DNA of 18,793 bases from CAZLGM01 sp964623625 (GTDB lineage: Bacteria; Desulfobacterota; Desulfobulbia; Desulfobulbales; Desulfocapsaceae). The notes under the pieces were generated by a model. It made no database searches, was not told where the DNA came from, and saw only the letters and a list, made by a program, of their open reading frames with translations. Below, in pieces: positions 1 through 7,844 of the stretch. Position 1 is the first letter of the stretch; each line of letters opens with the position of its first letter. Where the stretch lies: NCBI GenBank assembly GCA_964623625.1, contig CAZUUJ010000069.1, forward strand, positions 1 to 18,793, written 5' to 3'. A program made the translations under genes and the position numbers.

Positions 1-521
1 ATCCGGTTGCTGAAATTCTTCAGATAGATAAGGTGAAAGCTGTGGTGGGGATACCAGAGTCGGATGTGGACCAGGTCCGGGCAATTGCCGATGTGAAGGT
101 CACCATTCAGGCATTAAATAATAAGGTAGTGAGCGGCCGCAGCCATTTCTTAGCCAGTTCGCCGGAAAACGGCGCCAGGCTCTACCGGCTGGAGCTTGCC
201 ATTGACAACAAAACCAACCAAATCCTGCCTGGCATGTTTTTTAGGGCGCAGATTGTTAAAAAAACCTTTGAAGACAGTGCTGTTGTCCCACTGTATACCG
301 TCATTAAACGAGAGAATCGTCAATTTGTCTATATAGAGGAAAATGGAATCGCTCAGCTAACACCGGTGGAACTCGGCATTATCGAGGATTGGCGGGTGCA
401 CATTACAAATGGGCTTTCACTCGGTAACAGGGTAGTGGTTGAAGGCCATAGAGAAATTAATGAGGGCCATAAACTCAATGTCATCAGAGTGCTTAATGAT
501 CCCATGGAGGCGTTGTTATGA
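1..521 (+). CDS. RND efflux periplasmic adaptor (membrane-fusion protein), C-terminal part
   Basis: This is the 3' end of an adaptor subunit that links an inner-membrane RND pump to an outer-membrane channel. The frame is open from base 3 to the stop, so the true start lies upstream of the window; the in-frame GTG at 33 is internal. The visible ~170 residues match the beta-barrel and membrane-proximal domains of the HlyD/AcrA family: an IPESDV segment, then a PGMFFRAQI stretch typical of the barrel, then a VVPLYTVI strand and a final segment containing GNRVVVEGHREI. The lipoyl and hairpin domains and the signal peptide are outside the window. The stop overlaps the ATG of the following RND permease by 4 bp (ATGA), so the two are almost certainly translationally coupled. 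The family call is firm; the pump's substrate is unknown. Confidence 0.9.
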   Translation, partial: PVAEILQIDKVKAVVGIPESDVDQVRAIADVKVTIQALNNKVVSGRSHFLASSPENGARLYRLELAIDNKTNQILPGMFFRAQIVKKTFEDSAVVPLYTVIKRENRQFVYIEENGIAQLTPVELGIIEDWRVHITNGLSLGNRVVVEGHREINEGHKLNVIRVLNDPMEALL

Positions 522-3500
522 TTATTTCCGATACCGCAGTTAAAAAATCGGTAAGTGTACTGGTGCTTGGTGTGATCATCATTGTATGCGGCATATACAG
601 CTACATCGTTTTGCCCAGAGAAAGTGACCCGGATATTACTATCCCGTATGTGTTTGTCTCAACGAGCTATCGGGGAGTATCTCCAACAGATATCGAGACG
701 GCAGTGACTATCGAGATCGAGAAAAAACTAAAAGCAATTGAGGGTGTAAAAAAGATCCAATCAATCAGTTCCGAAGGACAATCCTCAATCAACATCGAGT
801 TTGTTGCCGGGACAGATATTGACCAAGCCCTCCAGGATGTCAAGGACAAGGTTGATGAGGCAAAAGGTGAGTTACCTGCAGATCTGGAAGATGACCCGGT
901 TGTTTTTGAAGTGAATCTTTCCGAGATGCCAATTGGTGTGTATTCGTTGGCCGGTACTTGCGGCTTACCATGTTTAAAGGAGATTGGTGAAGATCTTAAG
1001 GATGATATAGAGACAATAGCCGGTGTCCTGGAAGTTGAAGTGACAGGTGGTCTTGAACGTGAGATTCGAGTTGAAGTTATTGCCGACAAACTTGCCTATT
1101 ACGGACTGTCCATCGGAATTTTTCAAGAGAAACTGTTCAGTGAGAACCGCAATACCTCAGGTGGGGCAATCCGTATGGGCAATGGTCGCTTTCAGTTACG
1201 GGTTCCTGGTGAGTTTGAAAACCCTGATGAAATCTATGGTCTTGTCATGGGTACTCACAATGGACAGCCGGTGTATCTCAAAGATGTTGCCACGGTTATC
1301 GACGGTTTCAAAGAAGAAACCAGCCGTTCACGTCTTGATGGCCGCTCAGCGGTCAGCATATCCGTCAAGAAGAGGACCGGTGAAAATATAATTCAAATCA
1401 GCAATCAGGTGGATGAGCTGATCGAACAGAAAAAAACTTATTGGCCAAGCGGTACTACAATTGTCAAAGTGATGGACAAAGCAACCGATATCAGATCCAT
1501 GGTAGCGGATCTTGAAAACAATATTCTCACCGGATTGATTCTGGTTGTTTGCGTGATATTCTTTGCCATGGGAATCCGAAATGCCATCCTGGTCAGTATG
1601 GCAATTCCGTTCTCCATGTTGCTTTCCTTCACAGCTCTTTATCTGCTGGGTATAACGTTAAATATTGTAGTTCTTTTTGGTCTTACCCTGGCTCTGGGTA
1701 TGCTTGTTGATAATGCAATCGTTATTATTGAAAATATTTACCGCTATATGGAACAGGGCGCTCCACGATTTGAGGCCGCCATGCGGGCTACCTCCGAAGT
1801 CGCTTATCCTGTGATCGGTTCTACCATGACCACCCTTGCGGTCTTTCTTCCCATGCTGTTTTGGCCGGGGATAATGGGTGAGTTCATGAAGTATCTGCCA
1901 ATGACACTGATTGTCACTCTTTCATCTAGCCTTTTTGTAGCCATGGTGATCAATCCGGCTCTGGCATCAATATTCATGAAGATCAAATCTGGAAAAAAGA
2001 ACCAATTATTACCCGCAGAAATAATAACAGCTTCTGTTGAAAAACCTGTTGAAATCAAAGGGAAACTGCTGAAAGGGTATGCCAGTGTCCTGCGATTTGC
2101 CTTAAACAGGCCAATCATGGTTATCCTGGCCGCATTTTCCTTTTTGATTCTGTTATTTCAGGGTTGGATGCTGATTATCGGGTTAGAAAAGCCTGTTGAA
2201 TTTTTCCCGGACTTTGAGCCCAAGTCTATGTATGTCAATGTGGAACCACCTGAAGGGGCAGACCTGGAGTATATAGATCGAATAATTAAGCGAGTTGAAT
2301 TGGCAATTACCGGAGGTACTGTGGTGGCGGAAGCGAATTCAGCTATCACGGCAGATAGGTACCAAAACGGTTACGTACCGAAAAGACATGAACAAAAAGA
2401 TGGTTCCCATTTTATGGGGCCAAGCGATCTGGCCAATATTAAAAATATCTATACCAAAGCGGTAACCATCTCTGGTGGTGCTGATACGTTCAGCCAAAAT
2501 GCTCCAAACAATATTGGGGTTCGCTTTATCGATCTGGAGAAAAGAAACCGTTCTTCCTTTGAGACAATGAACGATATCCGGAAGAGGGTGGCGGATATTC
2601 CAGGTGCGTCAATAACCATTGCTGCAGCAGAAGAAGGGCCGCCGACCGGTTCGCCTATCAACATAGAGATATCAGGCGATAAACTACCAGTGCTTGGCCA
2701 AATAGCAAAACAGATCAGGGAAATACTTGCCAAGATTCCCCACGTAAAAGATATACGGGATAACTACAATGAAGGGACACCGTCGATTCAAGTCGTAATC
2801 GACCGTCAAAAAGCGGCCCTGTTCGGGTTGTCAACCGATATGATCGGTTTTGCCCTGAAAACCGCCTACAATGGCCTTGATGTGTCAACGTTTCGCGAAT
2901 CAAATAAGGATTACGATATCACTGTGCAGTTACCTGAAAAAGACAGACAATTAACCGATGTGCTGCGGGAGTTGATGATCCCTGTTCCTTCCGGCGAAAT
3001 GGTGCCGCTGTCAACCCTTGCACGCATAGAATATACCGGCACCATCGGAGATATCGTCCGAATCGATAACCAGCGGGTGGTCACTGTTCAGGCCAATGTG
3101 GATGAGACACGGATACCGGGACCGGTGGCCCGTTCCCAGGCCGAGGAGATATTGAAAGGTATCGCCTTGCCGCCGGGATATGGCGTCACCTTTACCGGTG
3201 AAATGGAGATGCAGCAGGAATCGGAAGAATTCTTGAGTAAAGCGTTCATTATTGCTCTTTTTCTCATCTTCTTCATCTTGGTCAGTCAGTTCAACTCAAT
3301 CTCCATGCCCATCATTATCATGATGTCGGTTATTCTTTCACTTGGCGGAGCTTTTTTAGGACTTGCTGTATTCAAACAGCCGTTCGGCATCATTATGACC
3401 GGTGTCGGAGTGATCTCCCTGGCTGGAGTGGTGGTCAATAACGGCATTGTGCTGATCGATTACATCAACAAGTTGCGGGATCGAGGCATGGATGTACGAA

Positions 3501-3787
3501 ATGCGGTGATTTCCGCAGGCGCTACTCGGCTGCGCCCGGTGATCCTTACCGCCATAACCACAATTCTCGGCCTTCTTCCTATGATTACCGGCGTGTCTTT
3601 CGACTTTCATAACCTGGCAATCTCCTGGGTAAGCGAATCCAGTCAGATGTGGCGATCAATGGCCATTGTTGTGGTTTTCGGCCTCATGGTGGCCACCTTT
3701 TTAACCTTGATTGTCGTACCGACACTGTACTCACTTCTTGAAGATCTTGGTGAAAAGAGGAAACGGGTTGCCGATTGGCTGCGTTAA
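518..3787 (+). CDS. RND efflux permease (AcrB/HAE1-like), 1089 aa
   Basis: Inner-membrane proton-driven exporter of the RND superfamily, working with the adaptor encoded just upstream. The length (1089 aa) fits the ~1030-1090 aa family. An N-terminal transmembrane helix (about residues 10-30) is followed by a porter domain starting PRESDPDI, a hydrophobic multi-helix block (about 335-490), a second periplasmic domain, and a C-terminal block of helices (about 915-1075). The fourth-helix motif reads GMLVDNAIVIIEN, with Asp398 aligned to AcrB Asp407 but Asn399 in place of Asp408. In the tenth helix VVVNNGIVLIDY puts Asn974 where AcrB has Lys940. The pump therefore belongs to a variant HAE1 subgroup rather than the classic AcrB type. 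There is no outer-membrane channel gene downstream; it may lie upstream of the window. Substrate unknown. Confidence 0.95.
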   Translation: MIISDTAVKKSVSVLVLGVIIIVCGIYSYIVLPRESDPDITIPYVFVSTSYRGVSPTDIETAVTIEIEKKLKAIEGVKKIQSISSEGQSSINIEFVAGTDIDQALQDVKDKVDEAKGELPADLEDDPVVFEVNLSEMPIGVYSLAGTCGLPCLKEIGEDLKDDIETIAGVLEVEVTGGLEREIRVEVIADKLAYYGLSIGIFQEKLFSENRNTSGGAIRMGNGRFQLRVPGEFENPDEIYGLVMGTHNGQPVYLKDVATVIDGFKEETSRSRLDGRSAVSISVKKRTGENIIQISNQVDELIEQKKTYWPSGTTIVKVMDKATDIRSMVADLENNILTGLILVVCVIFFAMGIRNAILVSMAIPFSMLLSFTALYLLGITLNIVVLFGLTLALGMLVDNAIVIIENIYRYMEQGAPRFEAAMRATSEVAYPVIGSTMTTLAVFLPMLFWPGIMGEFMKYLPMTLIVTLSSSLFVAMVINPALASIFMKIKSGKKNQLLPAEIITASVEKPVEIKGKLLKGYASVLRFALNRPIMVILAAFSFLILLFQGWMLIIGLEKPVEFFPDFEPKSMYVNVEPPEGADLEYIDRIIKRVELAITGGTVVAEANSAITADRYQNGYVPKRHEQKDGSHFMGPSDLANIKNIYTKAVTISGGADTFSQNAPNNIGVRFIDLEKRNRSSFETMNDIRKRVADIPGASITIAAAEEGPPTGSPINIEISGDKLPVLGQIAKQIREILAKIPHVKDIRDNYNEGTPSIQVVIDRQKAALFGLSTDMIGFALKTAYNGLDVSTFRESNKDYDITVQLPEKDRQLTDVLRELMIPVPSGEMVPLSTLARIEYTGTIGDIVRIDNQRVVTVQANVDETRIPGPVARSQAEEILKGIALPPGYGVTFTGEMEMQQESEEFLSKAFIIALFLIFFILVSQFNSISMPIIIMMSVILSLGGAFLGLAVFKQPFGIIMTGVGVISLAGVVVNNGIVLIDYINKLRDRGMDVRNAVISAGATRLRPVILTAITTILGLLPMITGVSFDFHNLAISWVSESSQMWRSMAIVVVFGLMVATFLTLIVVPTLYSLLEDLGEKRKRVADWLR

Positions 3788-3789
3788 TT

Positions 3790-3801
3790 GGTCGTACGAC
3801 C
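3790..3801. other. 12-bp perfect palindrome after the RND permease
   Basis: GGTCGTACGACC begins 3 bp after the permease stop codon and 37 bp before the likely lipoprotein start. It could form a short hairpin at the 3' end of the pump message or be an operator. No T-tract follows, so it is not a standard intrinsic terminator. Function not known. Confidence 0.35.
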
Positions 3802-3838
3802 TGTTCAAAACTGATAACTCATTGACATGGGGCTGAAA

Positions 3839-4099
3839 ATGATAGCGCATATGATCAAACTGACCAAAACGGTTGTCTTCTGTTTGCTGTTGCTTTGGTT
3901 AACAGGGTGTACGGAACACATGAATCGGGGTTTTTACGAAGGATTGGTAGAGAGCAATCAACGAGATAACCTTGCCGATGATCATATCCTGCCTGATGAT
4001 GTGCCCAACTATTATGAATATAAACAAGAACGAAATGAGACACTGAAAGGAGACTTGAAAATTAAACTCCCGTTAAGAGGTGAAAAGAATGAACATTAG
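3839..4099 (+). CDS. Small predicted outer-membrane lipoprotein, 86 aa
   Basis: A short unrecognised protein with a clear lipoprotein signal. A charged N-terminus (KLTK) is followed by a hydrophobic stretch and the lipobox LTGC at residues 21-24, so mature Cys24 would be lipidated. Thr at +2 rather than Asp suggests outer-membrane sorting by the E. coli rule. The mature part is about 62 residues, acidic and polar, without recognisable domains. The ATG at 3839 is chosen because GGGG at 3829-3832 sits at Shine-Dalgarno distance; the in-frame ATG at 3827 lacks such a site. Its 3' end overlaps the start of the ferredoxin-nitroreductase gene by 11 bp, so the two are probably coupled. Whether it serves the upstream pump or the downstream redox protein cannot be told. 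Confidence 0.7.
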   Translation: MIAHMIKLTKTVVFCLLLLWLTGCTEHMNRGFYEGLVESNQRDNLADDHILPDDVPNYYEYKQERNETLKGDLKIKLPLRGEKNEH

Positions 4100-4979
4100 A
4101 ATAGATCAAAATCTCTGTAATGGTTGTGGAGTTTGTGCTGAAATTTGTCCTCGTCACATCCCTGAGACAGTGGAACAAGGTGATGAAAAAATAACCACAA
4201 TAGCCCTGGAACGTATAGATCTCTGTATGAGATGTGGTCATTGTGCAGCTGTCTGCCCCAATTGTGCCATCCATGTTAAAGGTATAAAGGATGAAAGCTA
4301 CGTGCCAATCCAGGAGCTTGATATTGATGACAATCAGCTCCTGTTGTTGATGAAGCAGCGTCGTTCCGTTCGCAGATATAAAGACAAGCCGGTTCCGCGT
4401 ACAATTATCAATCGGCTAATCAAGGCTGTGCAGGTTGCTCCTACAGGAACGGGACGAAGCAGTACAGGTCTAATTGTTATTGATAATCCCAAAACGCTTG
4501 CTCATATTTCCAAGCTTGCTTACGGATTATATGATGGTTTAGGCAAAAACCTCAAAAATCCAATTGCCCGCTTCTTCATTAAACAAAAGGCGGGTAAGAA
4601 AAACTATAGAACACTGCAGGACTTTGTCATGCCGGGGATGCATTGGTATATCCGTTGGTACAAAGACGGGAGAAGCAATGAAATTTTAAGAGATTGCCCT
4701 GCCTTGATGCTGTTCCACAGCCCGATCTACGAACCGGTAGGTGGAGAGAATTGTCTTATCGCTGCCTTTCATGCCATTCTGATGGCACAAACGATGAAGA
4801 TAGGCACATGTTTTAATGATCTTATTCCTCCGGCCTGTAACAGGGTTCCAGAGATAAGAAGCCTTCTCGGTCTTGGTGATGACCGTGAGGTTTATGCAAG
4901 CCTCACTTTTGGCTATCCGAAATATCAATTTCAAAGAACACCCCGGAGGAAGTTAGCCGAAGTCCGTTATCTCACATAA
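4089..4979 (+). CDS. Ferredoxin-nitroreductase fusion protein, 296 aa
   Basis: Predicted cytoplasmic flavin oxidoreductase with its own electron-transfer domain. Residues 1-65 are a 2x[4Fe-4S] ferredoxin with two CxxCxxCxxxCP motifs: Cys10/13/16/20 and Cys46/49/52/56. From about residue 84 the protein is a nitroreductase-family FMN domain opening with the typical QRRSVRRYKDKPVP segment, then a VAPTGTGRSSTG loop and a C-terminal LTFGYPK segment. The ATG at 4089 is preferred over the in-frame GTG at 4080 because AGAGG at 4075-4079 lies at good spacing and the ferredoxin motif starts right after it. It overlaps the lipoprotein gene by 11 bp. Fusions like this are common in anaerobes; they are thought to pass electrons from clusters to FMN to reduce nitro, quinone or enone substrates. 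The exact substrate is unknown. Confidence 0.92.
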   Translation: MNIRIDQNLCNGCGVCAEICPRHIPETVEQGDEKITTIALERIDLCMRCGHCAAVCPNCAIHVKGIKDESYVPIQELDIDDNQLLLLMKQRRSVRRYKDKPVPRTIINRLIKAVQVAPTGTGRSSTGLIVIDNPKTLAHISKLAYGLYDGLGKNLKNPIARFFIKQKAGKKNYRTLQDFVMPGMHWYIRWYKDGRSNEILRDCPALMLFHSPIYEPVGGENCLIAAFHAILMAQTMKIGTCFNDLIPPACNRVPEIRSLLGLGDDREVYASLTFGYPKYQFQRTPRRKLAEVRYLT

Positions 4980-5140
4980 TTGGTATAAGAATATATTCAA
5001 GAAAACAGGATAAATTTTCATTTTCGATAAACAAGGATAATCCGGTTTGGTAGCATCAGTAAATCGGATAACTATATGTTGACTGATTATCATCATAACT
5101 CGGCATCCAAGTCATCTGAATCTGTATCTTTGAGGAAATT

Positions 5141-5638
5141 ATGAAAGTACTATTGAGACAATATAAAAAAACTGATTCCGAGGATGTGAAAAAACTATAT
5201 GAAGAGTTTGTCGAGTATCATACTCGGATTGATAGTAGCTTTGAGAAGATCGATGAACATGGTGATAATTTCATCGATTATATCGATTTTTTTGAGAGTT
5301 CTAACGAAAAATGTTGCATTGTCGCTGTCGTAAGTGGATCCGTTGTTGGTTATTGCGTATCCATTATTGAAAGAAAACCCCCTGTTTATCCAACACCAAC
5401 GTTTGGCTACATTGATAATTTGTGTGTTTTAAAAGCTTTTCAAAAGATGGGTATTGGTACGCTTCTTTTGAAAGATACGATTACAAGATTTCAATCAAAA
5501 GGTGTTGAAAGAATAGAATGCTTTGCAGCATTAGGAAACCCAAAATCTACAAGGTTTTGGCGCAAGATGGGCTTTACACCATTTATGGAACAAATGTATT
5601 TAAAAATTACCCTGTCAACCACTAAACAGAACACTTGA
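5141..5638 (+). CDS. GNAT-family N-acetyltransferase, 165 aa
   Basis: Predicted acetyl-CoA-dependent acetyltransferase of the GNAT fold. The length is normal for a single-domain member. The central strand GYIDNLCVL (residues 89-97) leads into the acetyl-CoA pyrophosphate-binding loop QKMGIGT (101-107) followed by helix LLLKDTITRF, and the C-terminal part has the usual NPKSTRFWRKMGF pattern (133-145). The start at 5141 is supported by a GAGG Shine-Dalgarno at 5132-5135. It stands alone, with about 160 bp upstream and about 480 bp of non-coding or decayed sequence downstream. The gene is visibly AT-rich beside the RND operon, compatible with later acquisition. The acceptor (small molecule, antibiotic or protein) cannot be inferred. 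Confidence 0.88.
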   Translation: MKVLLRQYKKTDSEDVKKLYEEFVEYHTRIDSSFEKIDEHGDNFIDYIDFFESSNEKCCIVAVVSGSVVGYCVSIIERKPPVYPTPTFGYIDNLCVLKAFQKMGIGTLLLKDTITRFQSKGVERIECFAALGNPKSTRFWRKMGFTPFMEQMYLKITLSTTKQNT

Positions 5639-5861
5639 CTGTCAGTGGGTTAAAATCTGTAGGTGTACTGACCCTCTTCCAGGAACCCTTGCGATTATTT
5701 GATTGCTTACAAAGTACAGTCCTCGCTTATGTTGCCTGAAGCCAACAGCAAGGCAAAACAGATTATCTTGAGTACTTAAAGCCAGGCACAGAATCGTCAT
5801 GGAGATAAACAAAGCCATCAACACAACAATTTTTAAGTGTTCTCTCGGTGATACCTAATCA
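5639..5861. other. Non-coding stretch before the GNAT remnant
   Basis: Together with the remnant that follows, this makes about 480 bp without an intact gene between two coding regions. No convincing gene, RNA or terminator is seen. It may hold further unrecognisable 5' parts of the decayed acetyltransferase, but no family motif could be read in any frame. Confidence 0.4.
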
Positions 5862-6090
5862 ATGGAGATTATTGGCCATATATTGTTTACCAGGTTTCCG
5901 TGGAAGGTTGCCTATCGAAAGGAATGGGGCTGGTGCCGATGTCAGTATTGCCATCTCATCAATGAAAAGGAATTGGATCTCAACGTGTTCGAACCGGCTT
6001 GAGTTCATGCGAGCAATTGCTTGCCCGTTCGTTATTGTTTTGGAACCTTGAGTATTACCCTCGTTTTGGTTTTAAATTGATGACGAAATA
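5862..6090 (+). pseudogene. Decayed YhbS-like GNAT acetyltransferase remnant
   Basis: Three consecutive reading frames carry pieces of one GNAT protein in the right order. From 5862 the frame reads EIIGHILFT, the usual mid-protein strand of YhbS-type acetyltransferases. A second frame (about 5911-6048) gives IERNGAGADVSIAISSM and then CPFVIVLEP. A third frame from 6050 gives EYYPRFGFKLMTKY. The last junction is explained by one extra base (around T6049), which would otherwise join as VLEP-EYYPRFGF, matching the family's VLGHPEYYPRFGF block. The acetyl-CoA loop is not intact, no in-frame start precedes the first piece, and the C-terminus runs into the next methyltransferase gene. It is a different subfamily from the intact GNAT at 5141. 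Family identity is from remembered motifs; exact boundaries are uncertain. Confidence 0.65.
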
Positions 6091-6122
6091 TTTGGCATCA
6101 TTGAACGCTAATGGAGAAACCT

Positions 6123-6788
6123 ATGTTATTCACTGTTCCGGAAAAAAAGATTGTGTACTCAAAAGAATCGGGAAATTCCATTGCGTATACTCAAAAACTC
6201 GATCAGGAATATTCAAAATACGCCAAAATATATGATGTGTCTGTGAAATTGTTTCCAGTCTGGAAAAGATGGATAAAGACAGTGATCCCATACATTGAAG
6301 GTGACCGCGTTTTAGAAGCCTCATTTGGGACTGGATATTTACTGATGCAATATGCCAATGATCACCAGACCTATGGCATTGACTTCAATCACAATATGGT
6401 TGAGATTGCACGGAAAAATTTATCCCGTATGGGTGTGAACGCAACCATTCTGTTGGCTAATGTCGAAGAACTTCCTTTCCCGGATAATTATTTTGATACG
6501 ATTGTCAACACAATGGCATTTACCGGCTATCCAGATGGGAAACAAGCTATGTTGGAATTTTATCGTGTATTAAAAGAGGGAGGGAGATTACTGATCGTTG
6601 ATTTTAATTATCCCACAAATCGAAATCATCTTGGTTATTGGCTGACAAAATTGATGGAGTCGGCTGGAGACACAATTAGAGACATCTCGAAAATACTTCA
6701 AGACTTTTCTTTTGAATATACAGAAGAAGAAATTGGCGGTTTTGGCAGCGTCCATTTGTATGTAGCAACAAAGCCTGCAGGTGCATAA
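6123..6788 (+). CDS. Class I SAM-dependent methyltransferase (UbiE/COQ5-like), 221 aa
   Basis: Predicted cytosolic methyltransferase using S-adenosylmethionine. Motif I is VLEASFGTGY (residues 63-72), a variant of the usual E/DxGxGxG with Ser-Phe in place of the first Gly. The acidic ribose-binding strand follows as YGIDFNHNMVEIARKN (84-99), then VEELPFPDNYFDTIV (114-128), and the post-motif helix and strand EFYRVLKEGGRLLIVDF (145-161). This order is typical of Methyltransf_11/UbiE-like enzymes acting on small or lipidic molecules. The ATG at 6123 is chosen over the ATG at 6111 because GGAG at 6113-6116 is its Shine-Dalgarno. It lies directly after the GNAT remnant and about 160 bp before a second, unrelated methyltransferase. 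Substrate unknown. Confidence 0.88.
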   Translation: MLFTVPEKKIVYSKESGNSIAYTQKLDQEYSKYAKIYDVSVKLFPVWKRWIKTVIPYIEGDRVLEASFGTGYLLMQYANDHQTYGIDFNHNMVEIARKNLSRMGVNATILLANVEELPFPDNYFDTIVNTMAFTGYPDGKQAMLEFYRVLKEGGRLLIVDFNYPTNRNHLGYWLTKLMESAGDTIRDISKILQDFSFEYTEEEIGGFGSVHLYVATKPAGA

Positions 6789-6945
6789 CCGGTTATGTTT
6801 AACAGAATGCATTGCTAACATCAGGAGAAGAACATTTATTTGGAGTAGTGCTGGAGCCAATACCCACTCAGATGATTTATCAGCTATAATTCGTATCAGA
6901 AAGTCTAAAGGACGCCTGAATTTTTCTCTCATGCGTTGAAGTCAT

Positions 6946-7803
6946 ATGGATAAACAGAATACAAAGATCAACCTGGGTCCCGTTCAGGAGACTTTGATGT
7001 TGCCATTGTGGGCAAGAGCCCGTGAGACAGAGAAGGACAATCCGGTCGTATGTGACACCTGTGCCAAGAAAATAGTCGAAAGACTCGACTATGATTTTAC
7101 TCAGATAGAGGAAGGGCATATGGCGGATCATCAGGGTGTATGGGCTATCCGAGCCTACAACTTCGATAACATCATTAAGGAATTCCTTGCCAAAAATTGT
7201 AGGGCGGTTGTAATAAATATTGGAGCCGGTTTGGATACAACGTTTCAGCGGGTTGATGATGGAAGTGTACTATGGATCAATATCGACCTTCCAGATGTCG
7301 TGGCTATGCGGCAGAAGCTCATTCGGGAGAAGCTCATTCCTGACTCAAAACGAGAAATGACGGTTGCTAAATCCATTTTTGATTTCACCTGGATTGACGA
7401 TGTAGCACAATGGACAAAAGACCGCTCCATTCTATTCATGGCTGCGGGAGTGTTGATGTACTTCGATGCCAGGGAGATCGAAATCCTGTTCCGTAAACTT
7501 ACCGAAACCTATCCTTCATCCCATGTTATCTTTGATTCGATGTCATGGTTGCCGGCATGGGGATCAAACAAGGAAATCAAGAAAACCATGAAAAATAGCG
7601 AAATGGATTCATTAACACTTATTAAGTGGCATCTGAAGAAAGCTTCCGGTCTTCTTAAGCTGGTAGATACAGTCAAAATCGTTGAAGAATTTCCAATGCT
7701 TTCGAGAGTGCCCTCCAGAAATGGTTTTACCAAGAAACAGATGTGCCAAATTAAAATTATAGGTTTGTTTCGTTTTTACAATATGATTCATGTTCAACTT
7801 TGA
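6946..7803 (+). CDS. Leucine carboxyl methyltransferase (LCMT/TcmP)-family O-methyltransferase, 285 aa
   Basis: Predicted SAM-dependent methyltransferase of the LCMT superfamily. Eukaryotic members methylate the PP2A C-terminus; bacterial ones include the polyketide O-methyltransferase TcmP. Diagnostic parts are the N-terminal VQETLMLPLWARA segment, the SAM loop VINIGAGLDT (residues 89-98), and the family block INIDLPDVVAMRQKLI (111-126). Further on come ILFMAAGVLMYFD and a C-terminal RNGFTKKQ region. The length matches bacterial members. The ATG at 6946 has only a weak upstream purine run. It is about 40 bp from the downstream metallo-hydrolase. Bacterial LCMT-like enzymes usually act on small molecules, so pairing with the UbiE-like enzyme upstream suggests a biosynthetic or modification pathway, but this is inference. 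Confidence 0.85.
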   Translation: MDKQNTKINLGPVQETLMLPLWARARETEKDNPVVCDTCAKKIVERLDYDFTQIEEGHMADHQGVWAIRAYNFDNIIKEFLAKNCRAVVINIGAGLDTTFQRVDDGSVLWINIDLPDVVAMRQKLIREKLIPDSKREMTVAKSIFDFTWIDDVAQWTKDRSILFMAAGVLMYFDAREIEILFRKLTETYPSSHVIFDSMSWLPAWGSNKEIKKTMKNSEMDSLTLIKWHLKKASGLLKLVDTVKIVEEFPMLSRVPSRNGFTKKQMCQIKIIGLFRFYNMIHVQL

Positions 7804-7844
7804 GAGCCGGTGTAATTTTACATAACAGTATGGATTGACAACAC

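Noticed and set aside
667..1089. 140-codon antisense frame within the RND permease (and similar antisense frames across the permease)
   Set aside because: Ser/Ile/Thr-rich shadow composition opposite a strongly conserved gene; no independent signals.
5642..5824. 60-codon frame on the - strand in the gap after the first GNAT
   Set aside because: No family resemblance and no start signals; the gap is better explained as decayed sequence.
6040..6060. Programmed frameshift in the GNAT remnant
   Set aside because: No slippery heptamer or downstream structure is evident, and the other pieces are also out of frame and lack a proper start, so decay is simpler.
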